From Claveliimonas stercoravium (GTDB lineage: Bacteria > Bacillota > Clostridia > Lachnospirales > Lachnospiraceae), in contig DWZW01000139.1 in assembly GCA_019117345.1 (NCBI GenBank), positions 1-7,806 of the forward strand: DNA of 7,806 bases, given 5' to 3'. Each line of letters starts with the position of its first letter. Positions within the stretch are counted from its first letter, which is position 1. Shown here one piece after another: positions 1-5,550 of this stretch. The notes under the pieces are model-generated. The model made no database searches. It was not told the origin of the DNA and saw only the letters and a list, made by a program, of their open reading frames with translations. A program made the position numbers and the translations under genes.

Positions 1-132
1 AGCCCCCCTCAAGATGAGATATCCCTACGTAAAGTAGTAAGACCCCTTGAAGACGACGAGGTAGATAGGGCAGAGGTGGAAGTGTGGTAACACATGGAGC
101 TGACTGTTACTAATCGGTCGAGGGCATAACCA
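1..132 (+). rRNA. 23S ribosomal RNA, 3' end (partial)
   Basis: This is the last ~130 bases of a 23S rRNA gene, cut by the left edge of the window. It contains the conserved domain VI tail, including the stretch GAGCTGACTGTTACTAATCG at 99-118 followed by GTCGAGGGCATAACC, which corresponds to the 3' end of Gram-positive 23S genes. The exact 3' base is set by analogy with other Firmicutes and may be off by a few bases. The following gene is not 5S rRNA. A window starting inside 23S is also what a draft contig broken at an rRNA repeat would look like. Confidence 0.95.
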
Positions 133-188
133 AAGCTGAAGACTTAGAGAAGACAAGCGGAGCGCAGGCTGAGCTTAGTGTGAAGCTT

Positions 189-213
189 GTTCGAGACACA
201 ACGTGTCTCGAAC
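189..213 (+). other. Strong hairpin in the rRNA 3' spacer
   Basis: GTTCGAGACAC at 189-199 pairs perfectly with GTGTCTCGAAC at 203-213 around a three-base loop. No T-run follows, so it is not an intrinsic terminator. It lies about 55 bases after the 23S end, where rRNA precursors are trimmed, so a processing stem is plausible but is inferred only from position. The rest of 133-307 holds no coding sequence and no recognisable 5S rRNA. Confidence 0.55.
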
Positions 214-307
214 TTCCTTAAGTGAGTGCAGCGCACGGTTCGGGAAGAGATGGAAGATAGAGAGATTTCTTGTATGTGGTTTTGAAGGTACATGACAGAT
301 AAATCAG

Positions 308-337
308 GATGGAGTCTATGCGACTTCATCTTTTTTT
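308..337 (+). terminator. Intrinsic terminator of the rRNA operon
   Basis: GATGGAGTC at 308-316 pairs with GACTTCATC at 322-330 (nine pairs, one G-T) around a five-base loop, followed directly by seven T residues. It closes the rRNA transcript immediately upstream of the promoter of the BlaI-type gene, leaving almost no gap between the two units. Confidence 0.85.
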
Positions 338-338
338 A

Positions 339-367
339 TTGACTATTCTACATCTGTAGAATATAAT
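339..367 (+). promoter_or_regulatory. Sigma-A promoter of the BlaI/M56 operon
   Basis: The -35 element is TTGACT at 339-344 and the -10 element is a perfect TATAAT at 362-367, separated by exactly 17 bases. The -35 element overlaps the end of the T-run of the preceding terminator. The spacer between the two elements is almost entirely filled by the first BlaI-type operator, so bound repressor would block RNA polymerase directly. Confidence 0.85.
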
Positions 368-385
368 GATTCTACAGATGTAGAA
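344..385 (+). promoter_or_regulatory. Twin BlaI/MecI-type operators
   Basis: Two dyads share the half site TTCTACA/TGTAGAA. The first spans 344-363 (core TACATCTGTA) and sits between the -35 and -10 elements. The second spans 370-385 (core TACAGATGTA) and covers the expected transcription start. Their centres are 24 bases apart, a little over two helical turns. TACA-N2-TGTA is the known operator core of the BlaI/MecI repressor family, which matches the repressor gene immediately downstream and indicates autoregulation of the operon. Confidence 0.85.
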
Positions 386-419
386 AAAGATGGCTGAGGA
401 GCAAAAGAAGGAGTAGATG

Positions 420-800
420 ATGAGAATGGGAGAAGTCAAACGACTGCCGGAGAGCGAACTGGAGATCATGCAGATCATATGGGCGAGTCCTGCGCCTGTT
501 TCCAGGATGTACATCGAGGAAGCGCTGCAGAACACCCATCCGTTGGCGCCGACGACTATCCTCACTCTCCTGACACGCCTGTGCGAAAAGGGCTTTCTAT
601 CTTTAAAAAAGGAAGGGCGTACCAATCTGTACGAGCCATTGGTGGAGGAGAAGGAATATCTGGCAGCGGAGAGCAGATCCTTTCTGGACAGACTGTTCCA
701 CGGCTCAGTGGCCTCTTTTGCCACGGCACTGTGCGACAGCGGGGTTACGAAGGAGGAGCTGGAGGAGCTGAGACGGCTGCTAGAGGAAGGGGAGCTGTAA
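420..800 (+). CDS. BlaI/MecI-family transcriptional repressor
   Basis: A winged-helix repressor of about 126 residues, the usual length for BlaI/MecI (PF03965). The N-terminal half holds the HTH: a helix beginning LPESELEIMQIIW, the recognition region around APTTILTLLTRLCEKGF, and a wing with KKEGRTNLY. The C-terminal third is the dimerisation helix region. In staphylococcal BlaI the inducing protease cuts between Asn and Phe in this region; here the matching pair appears to be Ser-Phe (near residues 99-100). The start at 420 lies six bases after a GAAGGAG ribosome binding site at 407-413; ATG 417 is in frame but closer than optimal, and ATG 426 is also possible. It is expected to repress its own operon through the two dyads just upstream. 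The M56 protease gene begins one base after its stop, so the two are surely cotranscribed. It need not concern beta-lactams: most BlaI homologues in Clostridia have unknown targets. Confidence 0.93.
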   Translation: MRMGEVKRLPESELEIMQIIWASPAPVSRMYIEEALQNTHPLAPTTILTLLTRLCEKGFLSLKKEGRTNLYEPLVEEKEYLAAESRSFLDRLFHGSVASFATALCDSGVTKEELEELRRLLEEGEL

Positions 801-801
801 T

Positions 802-2247
802 ATGTCTGATATGCTTATTTTATACATATACCGGATTTTTTGGGCGGCCTTCCTGGGAGGGATCCTGGCCTGGGGATTTCGAAGGTCCTGGAATGCGGAG
901 CATGGGAAAACGTCAAGCTGGATGGAGGACAGAGAAGATACAGTCGTGTGGATGGACCCTATCGTTCTTCCGGTCATGTTAACCCTGTTTCCGCTGCTTT
1001 ACATGTGCGTCTATGGTATTTCTGACGGTCTGGACTATTGCCTTTGTCTGTTGGTGGATGTCCTGGTGTTCGTCAGCCTCTATTTTTCAGGGCTGCTGCT
1101 TCTCCTGCCTTTCCTCAGGCGCCGTTACACGGCCAGGACATGCGCAGTTCTGTGGCTGGTGCCTGTGTTCCTGTTTTATCAGCCCCATATGGTCTACCTG
1201 TTGATGCCGGGGCCTCCCCCGGCGGTGCTGTATGTGCCGGGGACAGTCCTGAGAGTGCTGATAGCCCTCTGGGGAGCAGGCTTTCTGGTGCTTTTTGGGA
1301 TGAAAATAGTTTCCCACATCTGGTTTTCCTGGAGCCTGAGAAGGAACTCGCATCCGGTGGAGGAGCCGGTGATCCTTGAGAGCTGGGAGAAGATGAGAAG
1401 TGAACTCGATGTACATATTCCTGTTGACCTCAGGTACAGCAGCCTGATAGGGACACCTCTTACAATAGGCATGAGAAAGAAGAAGAAAGCCACCTATCTG
1501 CCGGAGCGCTCCTACACGGCGGAGGAGGCGGAGATGGTCTTTTCTCATGAGCTGCACCATGTGCAGAGGAGAGATACGCACACCAGGTGCTTTCTTGAAT
1601 TCTGCAAAGCACTGGGCTGGTTCCATCCTCTTGTGTGGGCTGCTGTCAGGAAAGCACAGGACGACCTGGAGCTCTCCTGCGACGAGATCGTCCTGGAGAA
1701 GTACAATGCGGACAGAAGGAAGAAATATGCGGAGCTGCTTCTTGTGACAGCCGGGGAAAGCCGCGGTTTTACAACCTGTCTCTCCTCCTCGGCCCGGACT
1801 CTGCGCTATCGCATGCGCGCCATTGTGACGACAGGGAGAAGGAAGCTGGGGGTCGGTCTGTTGTTTTCTGTCATGGTACTGAGCGTTCTTGCCATGGGAA
1901 AGGTGAGCATTGCGACAGACAGAGCGCCTGCGGCGGAGGTTTTGGGGATTTGTGAGGACAGCCTGTCCAGGGCATGGCTCATGTCAGACGAAATGGAGGA
2001 TGGAAAGGTCAGAGATATAGAAGGGCTGACCGAATATCTTTCCAGGCTGCAGGTGGAAAGACTGATACATACGTATGAAATCCTCCCGGAACCGGCCGGA
2101 TATGAGATGTCGGGCATTACTGCAGCTTCCACGGTCTTTCGGATATATGACGGCTATCTGGAAATCAGTTATCCGGAAAAGAGGGGGACAGTGCTCTGTA
2201 CTATAAGAGGCTCTGTTGACTGGGAAAAAATCCGGACCTTTGTCTGA
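802..2247 (+). CDS. M56-family membrane metalloprotease (BlaR1/MecR1-like sensor)
   Basis: A 481-residue membrane protein that likely senses a signal outside the cell and destroys or inactivates the BlaI-type repressor encoded one base upstream. Hydrophobic segments lie near residues 5-25, 53-73, 78-106, 112-134 and 147-174, followed by a cytoplasmic zinc protease domain. The gluzincin motif HELHH is at 249-253, and a typical downstream ELSCDE motif at 290-295 supplies the probable third ligand glutamate. GWFHPLVW at 272-279 is also typical of M56. One more membrane segment (about 348-366) leads to an outer C-terminal domain of only ~110 residues. Classical BlaR1/MecR1 carry a ~240-residue penicillin-binding sensor there; no SxxK/KTG-type sensor is visible here, so beta-lactam sensing is unlikely. 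The ribosome binding site is the AGGAAGGGGAG stretch in the end of the repressor gene. No clear terminator follows before the tRNA promoter. Confidence 0.93.
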   Translation: MSDMLILYIYRIFWAAFLGGILAWGFRRSWNAEHGKTSSWMEDREDTVVWMDPIVLPVMLTLFPLLYMCVYGISDGLDYCLCLLVDVLVFVSLYFSGLLLLLPFLRRRYTARTCAVLWLVPVFLFYQPHMVYLLMPGPPPAVLYVPGTVLRVLIALWGAGFLVLFGMKIVSHIWFSWSLRRNSHPVEEPVILESWEKMRSELDVHIPVDLRYSSLIGTPLTIGMRKKKKATYLPERSYTAEEAEMVFSHELHHVQRRDTHTRCFLEFCKALGWFHPLVWAAVRKAQDDLELSCDEIVLEKYNADRRKKYAELLLVTAGESRGFTTCLSSSARTLRYRMRAIVTTGRRKLGVGLLFSVMVLSVLAMGKVSIATDRAPAAEVLGICEDSLSRAWLMSDEMEDGKVRDIEGLTEYLSRLQVERLIHTYEILPEPAGYEMSGITAASTVFRIYDGYLEISYPEKRGTVLCTIRGSVDWEKIRTFV

Positions 2248-2288
2248 GCTATATTGTGCACTGCGGAGAAAGAAATAGTTAAAACTAC

Positions 2289-2317
2289 TTGAAATGCCTG
2301 TGATTTTGATGTAGAAT
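2289..2317 (+). promoter_or_regulatory. Promoter of tRNA-Asn
   Basis: TTGAAA at 2289-2294 and TAGAAT at 2312-2317 are separated by 17 bases. The mature tRNA begins 45 bases after the -10 element. The intervening leader can form a hairpin, CGCTGTC at 2323-2329 with GACAGCG at 2340-2346, just before the RNase P cleavage point. Confidence 0.75.
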
Positions 2318-2361
2318 ATATACGCTGTCAGATGATAAAGACAGCGAAATATCACAGATGA

Positions 2362-2434
2362 TCCTCCTTAGCTCAGTCGGTAGAGCACTCGGCTGTTAAC
2401 CGAGTTGTCGTTGGTTCGAGTCCAACAGGGGGAG
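2362..2434 (+). tRNA. tRNA-Asn (anticodon GTT)
   Basis: A full 73-base cloverleaf. The acceptor stem TCCTCCT (2362-2368) pairs with AGGGGGA (2427-2433), with discriminator base G at 2434. The anticodon stem CTCGG/CCGAG encloses the loop CTGTTAA, giving anticodon GTT at 2395-2397, which reads AAC and AAU. The T arm GTTGG-TTCGAGT-CCAAC is standard. The 3' CCA is not encoded, so it must be added after transcription. It has its own promoter and terminator. Its 3' end faces a patch of broken and accessory genes, as is common where tRNA genes serve as integration sites, but no second copy of the tRNA 3' end was found downstream. Confidence 0.97.
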
Positions 2435-2440
2435 CTTGGG

Positions 2441-2473
2441 AAGCCCGTAAATCCACGTTTACGGGCTTTTTTT
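2441..2473 (+). terminator. Intrinsic terminator of tRNA-Asn
   Basis: AGCCCGTAAA at 2442-2451 pairs perfectly with TTTACGGGCT at 2458-2467 around a six-base loop, followed by a run of seven T residues ending at 2473. It lies seven bases after the tRNA. Confidence 0.92.
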
Positions 2474-2475
2474 GT

Positions 2476-2573
2476 GCGATACGCCCGGAGGGCGACCGCC
2501 GTGCTTGCACGAGCGGGCATCCGACGGGTAACGGTCATCGAACGGCAATGCCGAGAGATGAGCGAGGTATCGC
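2476..2573 (+). ncRNA. Candidate structured RNA element downstream of tRNA-Asn
   Basis: This GC-rich segment has complementary ends: GCGATAC at 2476-2482 matches GTATCGC at 2567-2573. Inside lie three local hairpins: CGCCC-GGA-GGGCG (2482-2494), CCGCCGTGC with GCACG/GCGG around a TT loop and one bulged A (2496-2516), and CGGC-AAT-GCCG (2543-2553). Together they form a multibranched fold, ending four bases before a strong terminator-like hairpin. The layout resembles a leader RNA or small RNA, but no promoter lies between it and the tRNA terminator, so it would be transcribed only by readthrough or is the remnant of an inserted element. I recognise no known RNA family. One frame (2474-2578) is open through it, without a ribosome binding site. 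Confidence 0.35.
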
Positions 2574-2576
2574 GGT

Positions 2577-2619
2577 GAGCGGATAGGGGAAGGGAGTTTC
2601 CCCTATCCGCTCCTTTTTT
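2577..2619 (+). terminator. Very strong terminator-like hairpin before the truncated reading frame
   Basis: A perfect 15-base-pair stem, GAGCGGATAGGGGAA at 2577-2591 with its complement at 2598-2612, closes a six-base loop and is followed by six T residues at 2614-2619. It is a textbook intrinsic terminator. It stands directly between the foldable segment upstream and the ribosome binding site of the short reading frame at 2639, a position where it could act as an attenuator for that frame. Confidence 0.8.
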
Positions 2620-2638
2620 CAGGAAGAAGGGAAGTCTT

Positions 2639-2853
2639 ATGGTATTGAATGAAATGGAAAAACGGCAGCTCTTTCAGGTGGAGGGAGATAGTCAGACAAA
2701 AGTATTGAATGAACTTTATCATACAGCCAGATATACAACTGATCCGGAACAGAGAAAATCGTCGTGCATGAGTGCAGCTACAGGCTGGTTCCTCGTGAGG
2801 ACGAGCCGAGCGTATGCCTGATGCGTGACTGGCTCGAGCTGCCGAGTGCTTGA
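2639..2853 (+). pseudogene. Truncated and frameshifted remnant of an accessory protein
   Basis: The first ~40 codons, from ATG 2639 to about 2759, give a convincing protein start (MVLNEMEKRQLFQ... to DPEQRK) behind a GAAGGGAAG-type ribosome binding site. It resembles the N-terminus of small accessory proteins I associate with integrative elements of Clostridia, though this is from memory and unverified. Past about 2758 this frame reads into low-complexity residues and stops at 2821. The frame one base back, from about 2758 to TGA 2851-2853, instead reads like a genuine protein C-terminus (VHECSYRLVPREDEPS, then CLMRDWLELPSA). The simplest reading is an internal deletion or recombination that joined a start and an end out of frame. 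Whether both parts come from one parent gene cannot be decided here. No function is expected. Confidence 0.55.
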
Positions 2854-2893
2854 AAGAAAACAATAAATATATAATCTGTTGTGGTCAGTTTTC

Positions 2894-2929
2894 TATTCTA
2901 ACCATAAAATGAAAAGAATGGTTAGAATA
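2894..2929 (+). repeat. Inverted repeat with the TTCTAACCA motif
   Basis: TATTCTAACCAT at 2894-2905 and its perfect complement ATGGTTAGAATA at 2918-2929 are separated by 12 bases. The same TTCTAACCA motif recurs at the promoter of the downstream AlbA_2-type gene, so this is likely an upstream copy of the same protein-binding site rather than a terminator (no T-run follows). Confidence 0.7.
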
Positions 2930-2959
2930 TGTCACGTATAATCTATAAAATACGTGACA
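2930..2959 (+). repeat. Second inverted repeat, TGTCACGTAT arms
   Basis: TGTCACGTAT at 2930-2939 and ATACGTGACA at 2950-2959 are perfect ten-base arms around a ten-base spacer. It abuts the previous inverted repeat exactly but has an unrelated sequence, so it may bind another factor. It lies about 75 bases upstream of the -35 element of the next gene. Confidence 0.6.
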
Positions 2960-3009
2960 AAATCATGGTATATGGCTTGGGGGTACAAGTTTTATCCTTT
3001 ATTAGGCTA

Positions 3010-3062
3010 TTCTAACCACTTTTCTAACCAATGATTGACAAGAATGATTAGAAAGGTTAGAA
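3010..3062 (+). promoter_or_regulatory. Operator cluster over the AlbA_2-gene promoter
   Basis: Two forward copies of TTCTAACCA (3010-3018 and 3022-3030) are mirrored by two reverse copies, TGATTAGAA at 3045-3053 (one mismatch) and AGGTTAGAA at 3054-3062 (one mismatch). The set forms a nested inverted repeat centred near 3037, directly on the -35 element, with the last copy overlapping the -10. Bound protein would block the promoter. The encoded winged-helix protein is the obvious candidate to bind it, which would be autoregulation; this is inferred from position only. Confidence 0.65.
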
Positions 3063-3063
3063 T
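3035..3063 (+). promoter_or_regulatory. Sigma-A promoter of the AlbA_2-type regulator
   Basis: A perfect TTGACA at 3035-3040 and TAGAAT at 3058-3063 are separated by 17 bases. Transcription should begin near 3070, leaving a short leader to the ATG at 3093. Confidence 0.82.
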
Positions 3064-3092
3064 ATGAGTAGAATAATTTGGAGGGAAATAAG

Positions 3093-4406
3093 ATGGTTTT
3101 TAAGGAAAGCGAAACAGTGGAATTAAAATCTGTTGTGGTGGATGATATAAAAAAAGAAATTATAGCGTTTGCAAATTGCGAAGGCGGGAAATTATATATC
3201 GGTGTTCAGGACGATGGAACGGTTATCGGACTGGATGATCCGGACGGAGCTGCCCTGCAGGTCAGCAATATGGTCCGGGATGCGATAAAGCCGGATCTGA
3301 CAATGTTCTTACATTATGAGACGTTAAATGAGGACGGAAAGCAGATTGTTGCAGTCGATATCCAACAGGGAACGGAACGCCCTTATTATATTGCAAAAAA
3401 GGGGCTGCGTCCGGAAGGGGTTTATGTCCGGCAGGGGTATTCCTCAGTACCGGCGACTAATACGGCAATCCGCCGGATGATCAAGGAAACGGATGGAGAT
3501 CATTTCGAGGATATGAGATCTTTAAATCAGGAGCTGACTTTTGAAGCGGCAAAAAAGCAATTTGCCAAAAAAGATTTTCCTCTGGGCGAAGCACAGATGA
3601 AAACGCTGGGGATCATGACGCACGACGGAGTTTATACAAACCTGGGGCTGCTGCTGTCAGATCAGTGTGTGCATACGATCAAGGTGGCCGCTTTTGAAGG
3701 AACTACCCAGAGCCAGATTAAAGACCGGAAAGAATTTTCCGGCTCCCTGTTTCAGCAGATGGACGAAGTGTATGATTACATTGATTTTCGCAATCAGATC
3801 CATTCTTCATTCCAGAAGCTGTACCGGATCGATCAGAGAGACTATCCGGAGACAGCAGTCAGGGAGGCACTTTTGAATCTGCTTATCCATCGTGAATATT
3901 CCTACCGAGCCAGCAGCTTTGTCAATCTTTATGCAGACCGGATCGAGTTTACTTCCATTGGAGGGCTTTTAAGCGGAGTTACCCTGAATGATGTGATGAT
4001 GGGGATTTCGGTGTGCCGAAATATAAAACTGGCCAATATATTTTATCGTCTGGAATTGATCGAAGCATACGGAACCGGGATGCGGAAAATAAGGGAGGCT
4101 TATTCGGAAACAGGGAAAAAGCCTGAGATTGAAACTTCTGAAAATGCTTTTAAGATCATTCTTCCGAATCTGAATGTCCAGACCGAGACGAAGAAGACGG
4201 ACGTTAACAAGCCGGCAGATGACGATCAGGAGGAAGCAGTAATTTCTCTGGCAAAAAAGCAGGGTACATTTATAAGAAAAGATGTACAAAAAGAGTTGGG
4301 GATCAGTCAGACAACATGCGGACGGTTATTGAAGAAGATGGTTGAAAATAGACAGATCATTCAGGAGGGAAAAAGCCGGAACACACATTACCGGCTTCCT
4401 GAGTAA
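3093..4406 (+). CDS. AlbA_2 (Schlafen-type) / GHKL-like ATPase / winged-helix regulator
   Basis: A 437-residue protein of the family often annotated as ATP-binding or putative DNA-binding protein. Residues 1-~125 form an AlbA_2 domain (PF04326), shown by ESETVELK at 5-12 and AFANCEGGKLYIGV at 25-38. The middle part is less conserved. Residues ~250-340 resemble the GHKL-like HATPase_c_4 domain: REALLNLLIHREY at 257-269 is the N box, then DRIEFTSIGG at 282-291 and YGTGMRKI at 326-333. The C-terminus (about 378-437) is a winged-helix domain. The protein probably acts in the cytoplasm as an ATP-responsive transcription factor; some AlbA_2/Schlafen proteins belong to phage defence, but nothing here proves that. 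The start is ATG 3093, seven bases after GGAGGG (3080-3085); the in-frame TTG at 3078 overlaps that site and is unlikely. It is monocistronic with its own promoter and terminator, and its A+T-rich upstream region differs from the neighbours, suggesting acquisition. Confidence 0.88.
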   Translation: MVFKESETVELKSVVVDDIKKEIIAFANCEGGKLYIGVQDDGTVIGLDDPDGAALQVSNMVRDAIKPDLTMFLHYETLNEDGKQIVAVDIQQGTERPYYIAKKGLRPEGVYVRQGYSSVPATNTAIRRMIKETDGDHFEDMRSLNQELTFEAAKKQFAKKDFPLGEAQMKTLGIMTHDGVYTNLGLLLSDQCVHTIKVAAFEGTTQSQIKDRKEFSGSLFQQMDEVYDYIDFRNQIHSSFQKLYRIDQRDYPETAVREALLNLLIHREYSYRASSFVNLYADRIEFTSIGGLLSGVTLNDVMMGISVCRNIKLANIFYRLELIEAYGTGMRKIREAYSETGKKPEIETSENAFKIILPNLNVQTETKKTDVNKPADDDQEEAVISLAKKQGTFIRKDVQKELGISQTTCGRLLKKMVENRQIIQEGKSRNTHYRLPE

Positions 4407-4421
4407 CAATAGTGATCAGGG

Positions 4422-4449
4422 AAACGAGGTCTTAACTGCCTCGTTTTTT
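4422..4449 (+). terminator. Intrinsic terminator of the AlbA_2-type gene
   Basis: AAACGAGG at 4422-4429 pairs with CCTCGTTT at 4439-4446 around a nine-base loop, with a T-run to 4449. It starts 15 bases after the stop codon and separates this gene from the small phage-like gene. Confidence 0.85.
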
Positions 4450-4478
4450 CTATGCATTTTGATAGGGAGGAAGTGATT

Positions 4479-4763
4479 TTGATCACTCAAGAAGAAGTGA
4501 ACGCTGTTTTTAAGGAACAGGTTCGGATCTGTGCGGATGCCATGAAGAGAAAGACCAGGGAATATACCGGGGATGAAGAGAATCGGCTGTGCGCATTTAA
4601 GGCAGCGGCGGCCCTCTTTCATACTGCGCCGGAACGGGCGCTTACGGGAATGATGGCGAAGCATATCGTATCCCTGTATGATATGTGTTTTGACGATGGA
4701 GGGAGTTATGACATGGATACCTGGGAGGAAAAGATCACAGGATCCGGGGAATGGATGACCTGA
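4479..4763 (+). CDS. Small phage-like protein, C-terminus probably damaged
   Basis: A 94-residue protein from the TTG at 4479, which lies eight bases after a good AGGGAGG site at 4464-4470. An in-frame ATG at 4452 has no ribosome binding site and touches the preceding terminator. The pattern KTREYTGDEENRLCAFKAAA then ALTGMMAKHIVSLYDM then WEEKIT resembles small proteins of Firmicute phages and prophages that carry a GMxxKH core and normally end in a hydrophobic NYLxLL-type helix after EKIT; this is recalled, not searched. Here the frame ends in GSGEWMT instead. One other frame just after EKIT reads GMDDLILN (about 4748-4771), which looks like the missing helix, so a small indel near 4740 may have broken the tail. 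Function unknown. No other phage gene is nearby, so it is an orphan. It has no promoter of its own that I can see, and may be expressed by readthrough. Confidence 0.6.
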   Translation: MITQEEVNAVFKEQVRICADAMKRKTREYTGDEENRLCAFKAAAALFHTAPERALTGMMAKHIVSLYDMCFDDGGSYDMDTWEEKITGSGEWMT

Positions 4764-4805
4764 TACTGAACAGGCGATAAAGGAGAGGACTCTGTTTTCT
4801 TTTTC

Positions 4806-4834
4806 TTGACTCGCCCTGACATACTGGATACAAT
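4806..4834 (+). promoter_or_regulatory. Sigma-A promoter of the GntR pair
   Basis: TTGACT at 4806-4811 and TACAAT at 4829-4834 are separated by 17 bases. The transcription start is expected near 4841, giving a ~44-base leader before the ATG at 4885. The ribosome binding site of the first gene is weak (AGGGACAGG region, 4871-4879). Confidence 0.8.
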
Positions 4835-4849
4835 ATTAGATATCTGATA
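4825..4849 (+). promoter_or_regulatory. Candidate GntR operator, copy 1
   Basis: TGGATACAATATTAGATATC at 4825-4844 covers the -10 element and the start site. It matches 17 of 20 bases with a sequence in front of the transporter gene (6363-6382). A 16-base near palindrome centred on AGATATCT (4834-4849, a single mismatched pair) overlaps its right side. Position and recurrence suggest it is the operator of one or both GntR proteins encoded just downstream. Confidence 0.6.
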
Positions 4850-4884
4850 CAGACGGGTAGAAATAAGACAGGGACAGGCAGAAT

Positions 4885-5550
4885 ATGAAAACGTTGAGAA
4901 ATATGCAGACCAAGGACCGGATTGCCCAGGCTATCCGGGATGAAATATTAAGCGGGCATATGGAGCCCGGCGAGGAACTGGCCCAGGAGGCGCTGGCAGA
5001 GATGCTGGGGGTATCCCGGATGCCTGTGCGGGAAGCCCTGCAGACTCTGGTCCAGGACGGATTTGCCAGAAGGCTGCCGAACCGGCATATCCAGGCGGTG
5101 GTCCTTGACAGCGGCCAGATCCACGATGTGTTTCGCACCGCAGGAGCCATGGAGGCTGAGCTGGTGTCGCTGGCATTGGGAAAAAGGAGAAAAGCCGGGG
5201 AGGATACGGATGTGGACATGTCCGCTGCAGGAGGAGAGCTGCAGCGGATCCTGCAGTCCATGAAGACAGCATCTGATCCGGAGCAGAAGAGTCAATATGA
5301 GATGGAATTTCATGCGCATCTTATCTGCCTGGCGGATAATCCATATCTCGAGCAGCTGCAGAACAAAGTCATGGACGGGTATGTGTCCTATGCGATCAGC
5401 AACCTGACGGAGAAGGAGCAGGTGCTGCACATGCTCCGGGAGGCGGCTGAGGCGGTGGAGAAGGGGGATGCCGGGGCAGCAGGCGCGGTGCTGAAGGGAT
5501 ACTATATGTACTACGCAGACAGATTCACAGAAAGGTGGAGGCAGCCATGA
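4885..5550 (+). CDS. GntR-family regulator, FCD/FadR subfamily, atypical ligand site
   Basis: A 221-residue transcription factor. Residues ~8-75 are the GntR winged helix (IRDEILSGHMEPGEEL, then EALAEMLGVSRMPVREALQTL and a wing with ARRLPNRH). Residues ~80-215 form the helical FCD domain, which in relatives binds metal and small organic acids. The first FCD histidine is present (EFHAHL, H143). By alignment with the partner encoded next door, the second histidine position is Leu184 and the third is Tyr206, so the normal metal site is incomplete. It may thus sense without metal, sense a different ligand, or rely on its partner. It is the first gene of an operon behind a strong promoter carrying a candidate operator, and its last four bases overlap the ATG of the second regulator. 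Likely target: its own operon and the SLC13-type transporter downstream. Confidence 0.9.
   Translation: MKTLRNMQTKDRIAQAIRDEILSGHMEPGEELAQEALAEMLGVSRMPVREALQTLVQDGFARRLPNRHIQAVVLDSGQIHDVFRTAGAMEAELVSLALGKRRKAGEDTDVDMSAAGGELQRILQSMKTASDPEQKSQYEMEFHAHLICLADNPYLEQLQNKVMDGYVSYAISNLTEKEQVLHMLREAAEAVEKGDAGAAGAVLKGYYMYYADRFTERWRQP

Noticed and set aside
1087..1626. Minus-strand frame of 179 codons inside the M56 gene.
   Set aside because: The plus strand encodes an intact M56 protease with catalytic motifs here; the antisense translation has no family resemblance.
2474..2578. Open frame of about 34 codons through the GC-rich foldable segment.
   Set aside because: No ribosome binding site and no usual start apart from GTG at the tRNA terminator T-run; the arginine- and alanine-rich translation fits GC-rich stems read as codons. 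Kept only as an alternative explanation.
2894..3062. CRISPR-like repeats because of the recurring TTCTAACCA motif.
   Set aside because: The copies are 9 bases, in both orientations, irregularly spaced and centred on a promoter, which fits operators and not a CRISPR array.
2435..4450. An integrated element bounded by a duplicated tRNA-Asn 3' end (attL/attR).
   Set aside because: No second copy of the tRNA 3' end was found downstream in the window, and there is no integrase gene, so only a decayed patch can be claimed.
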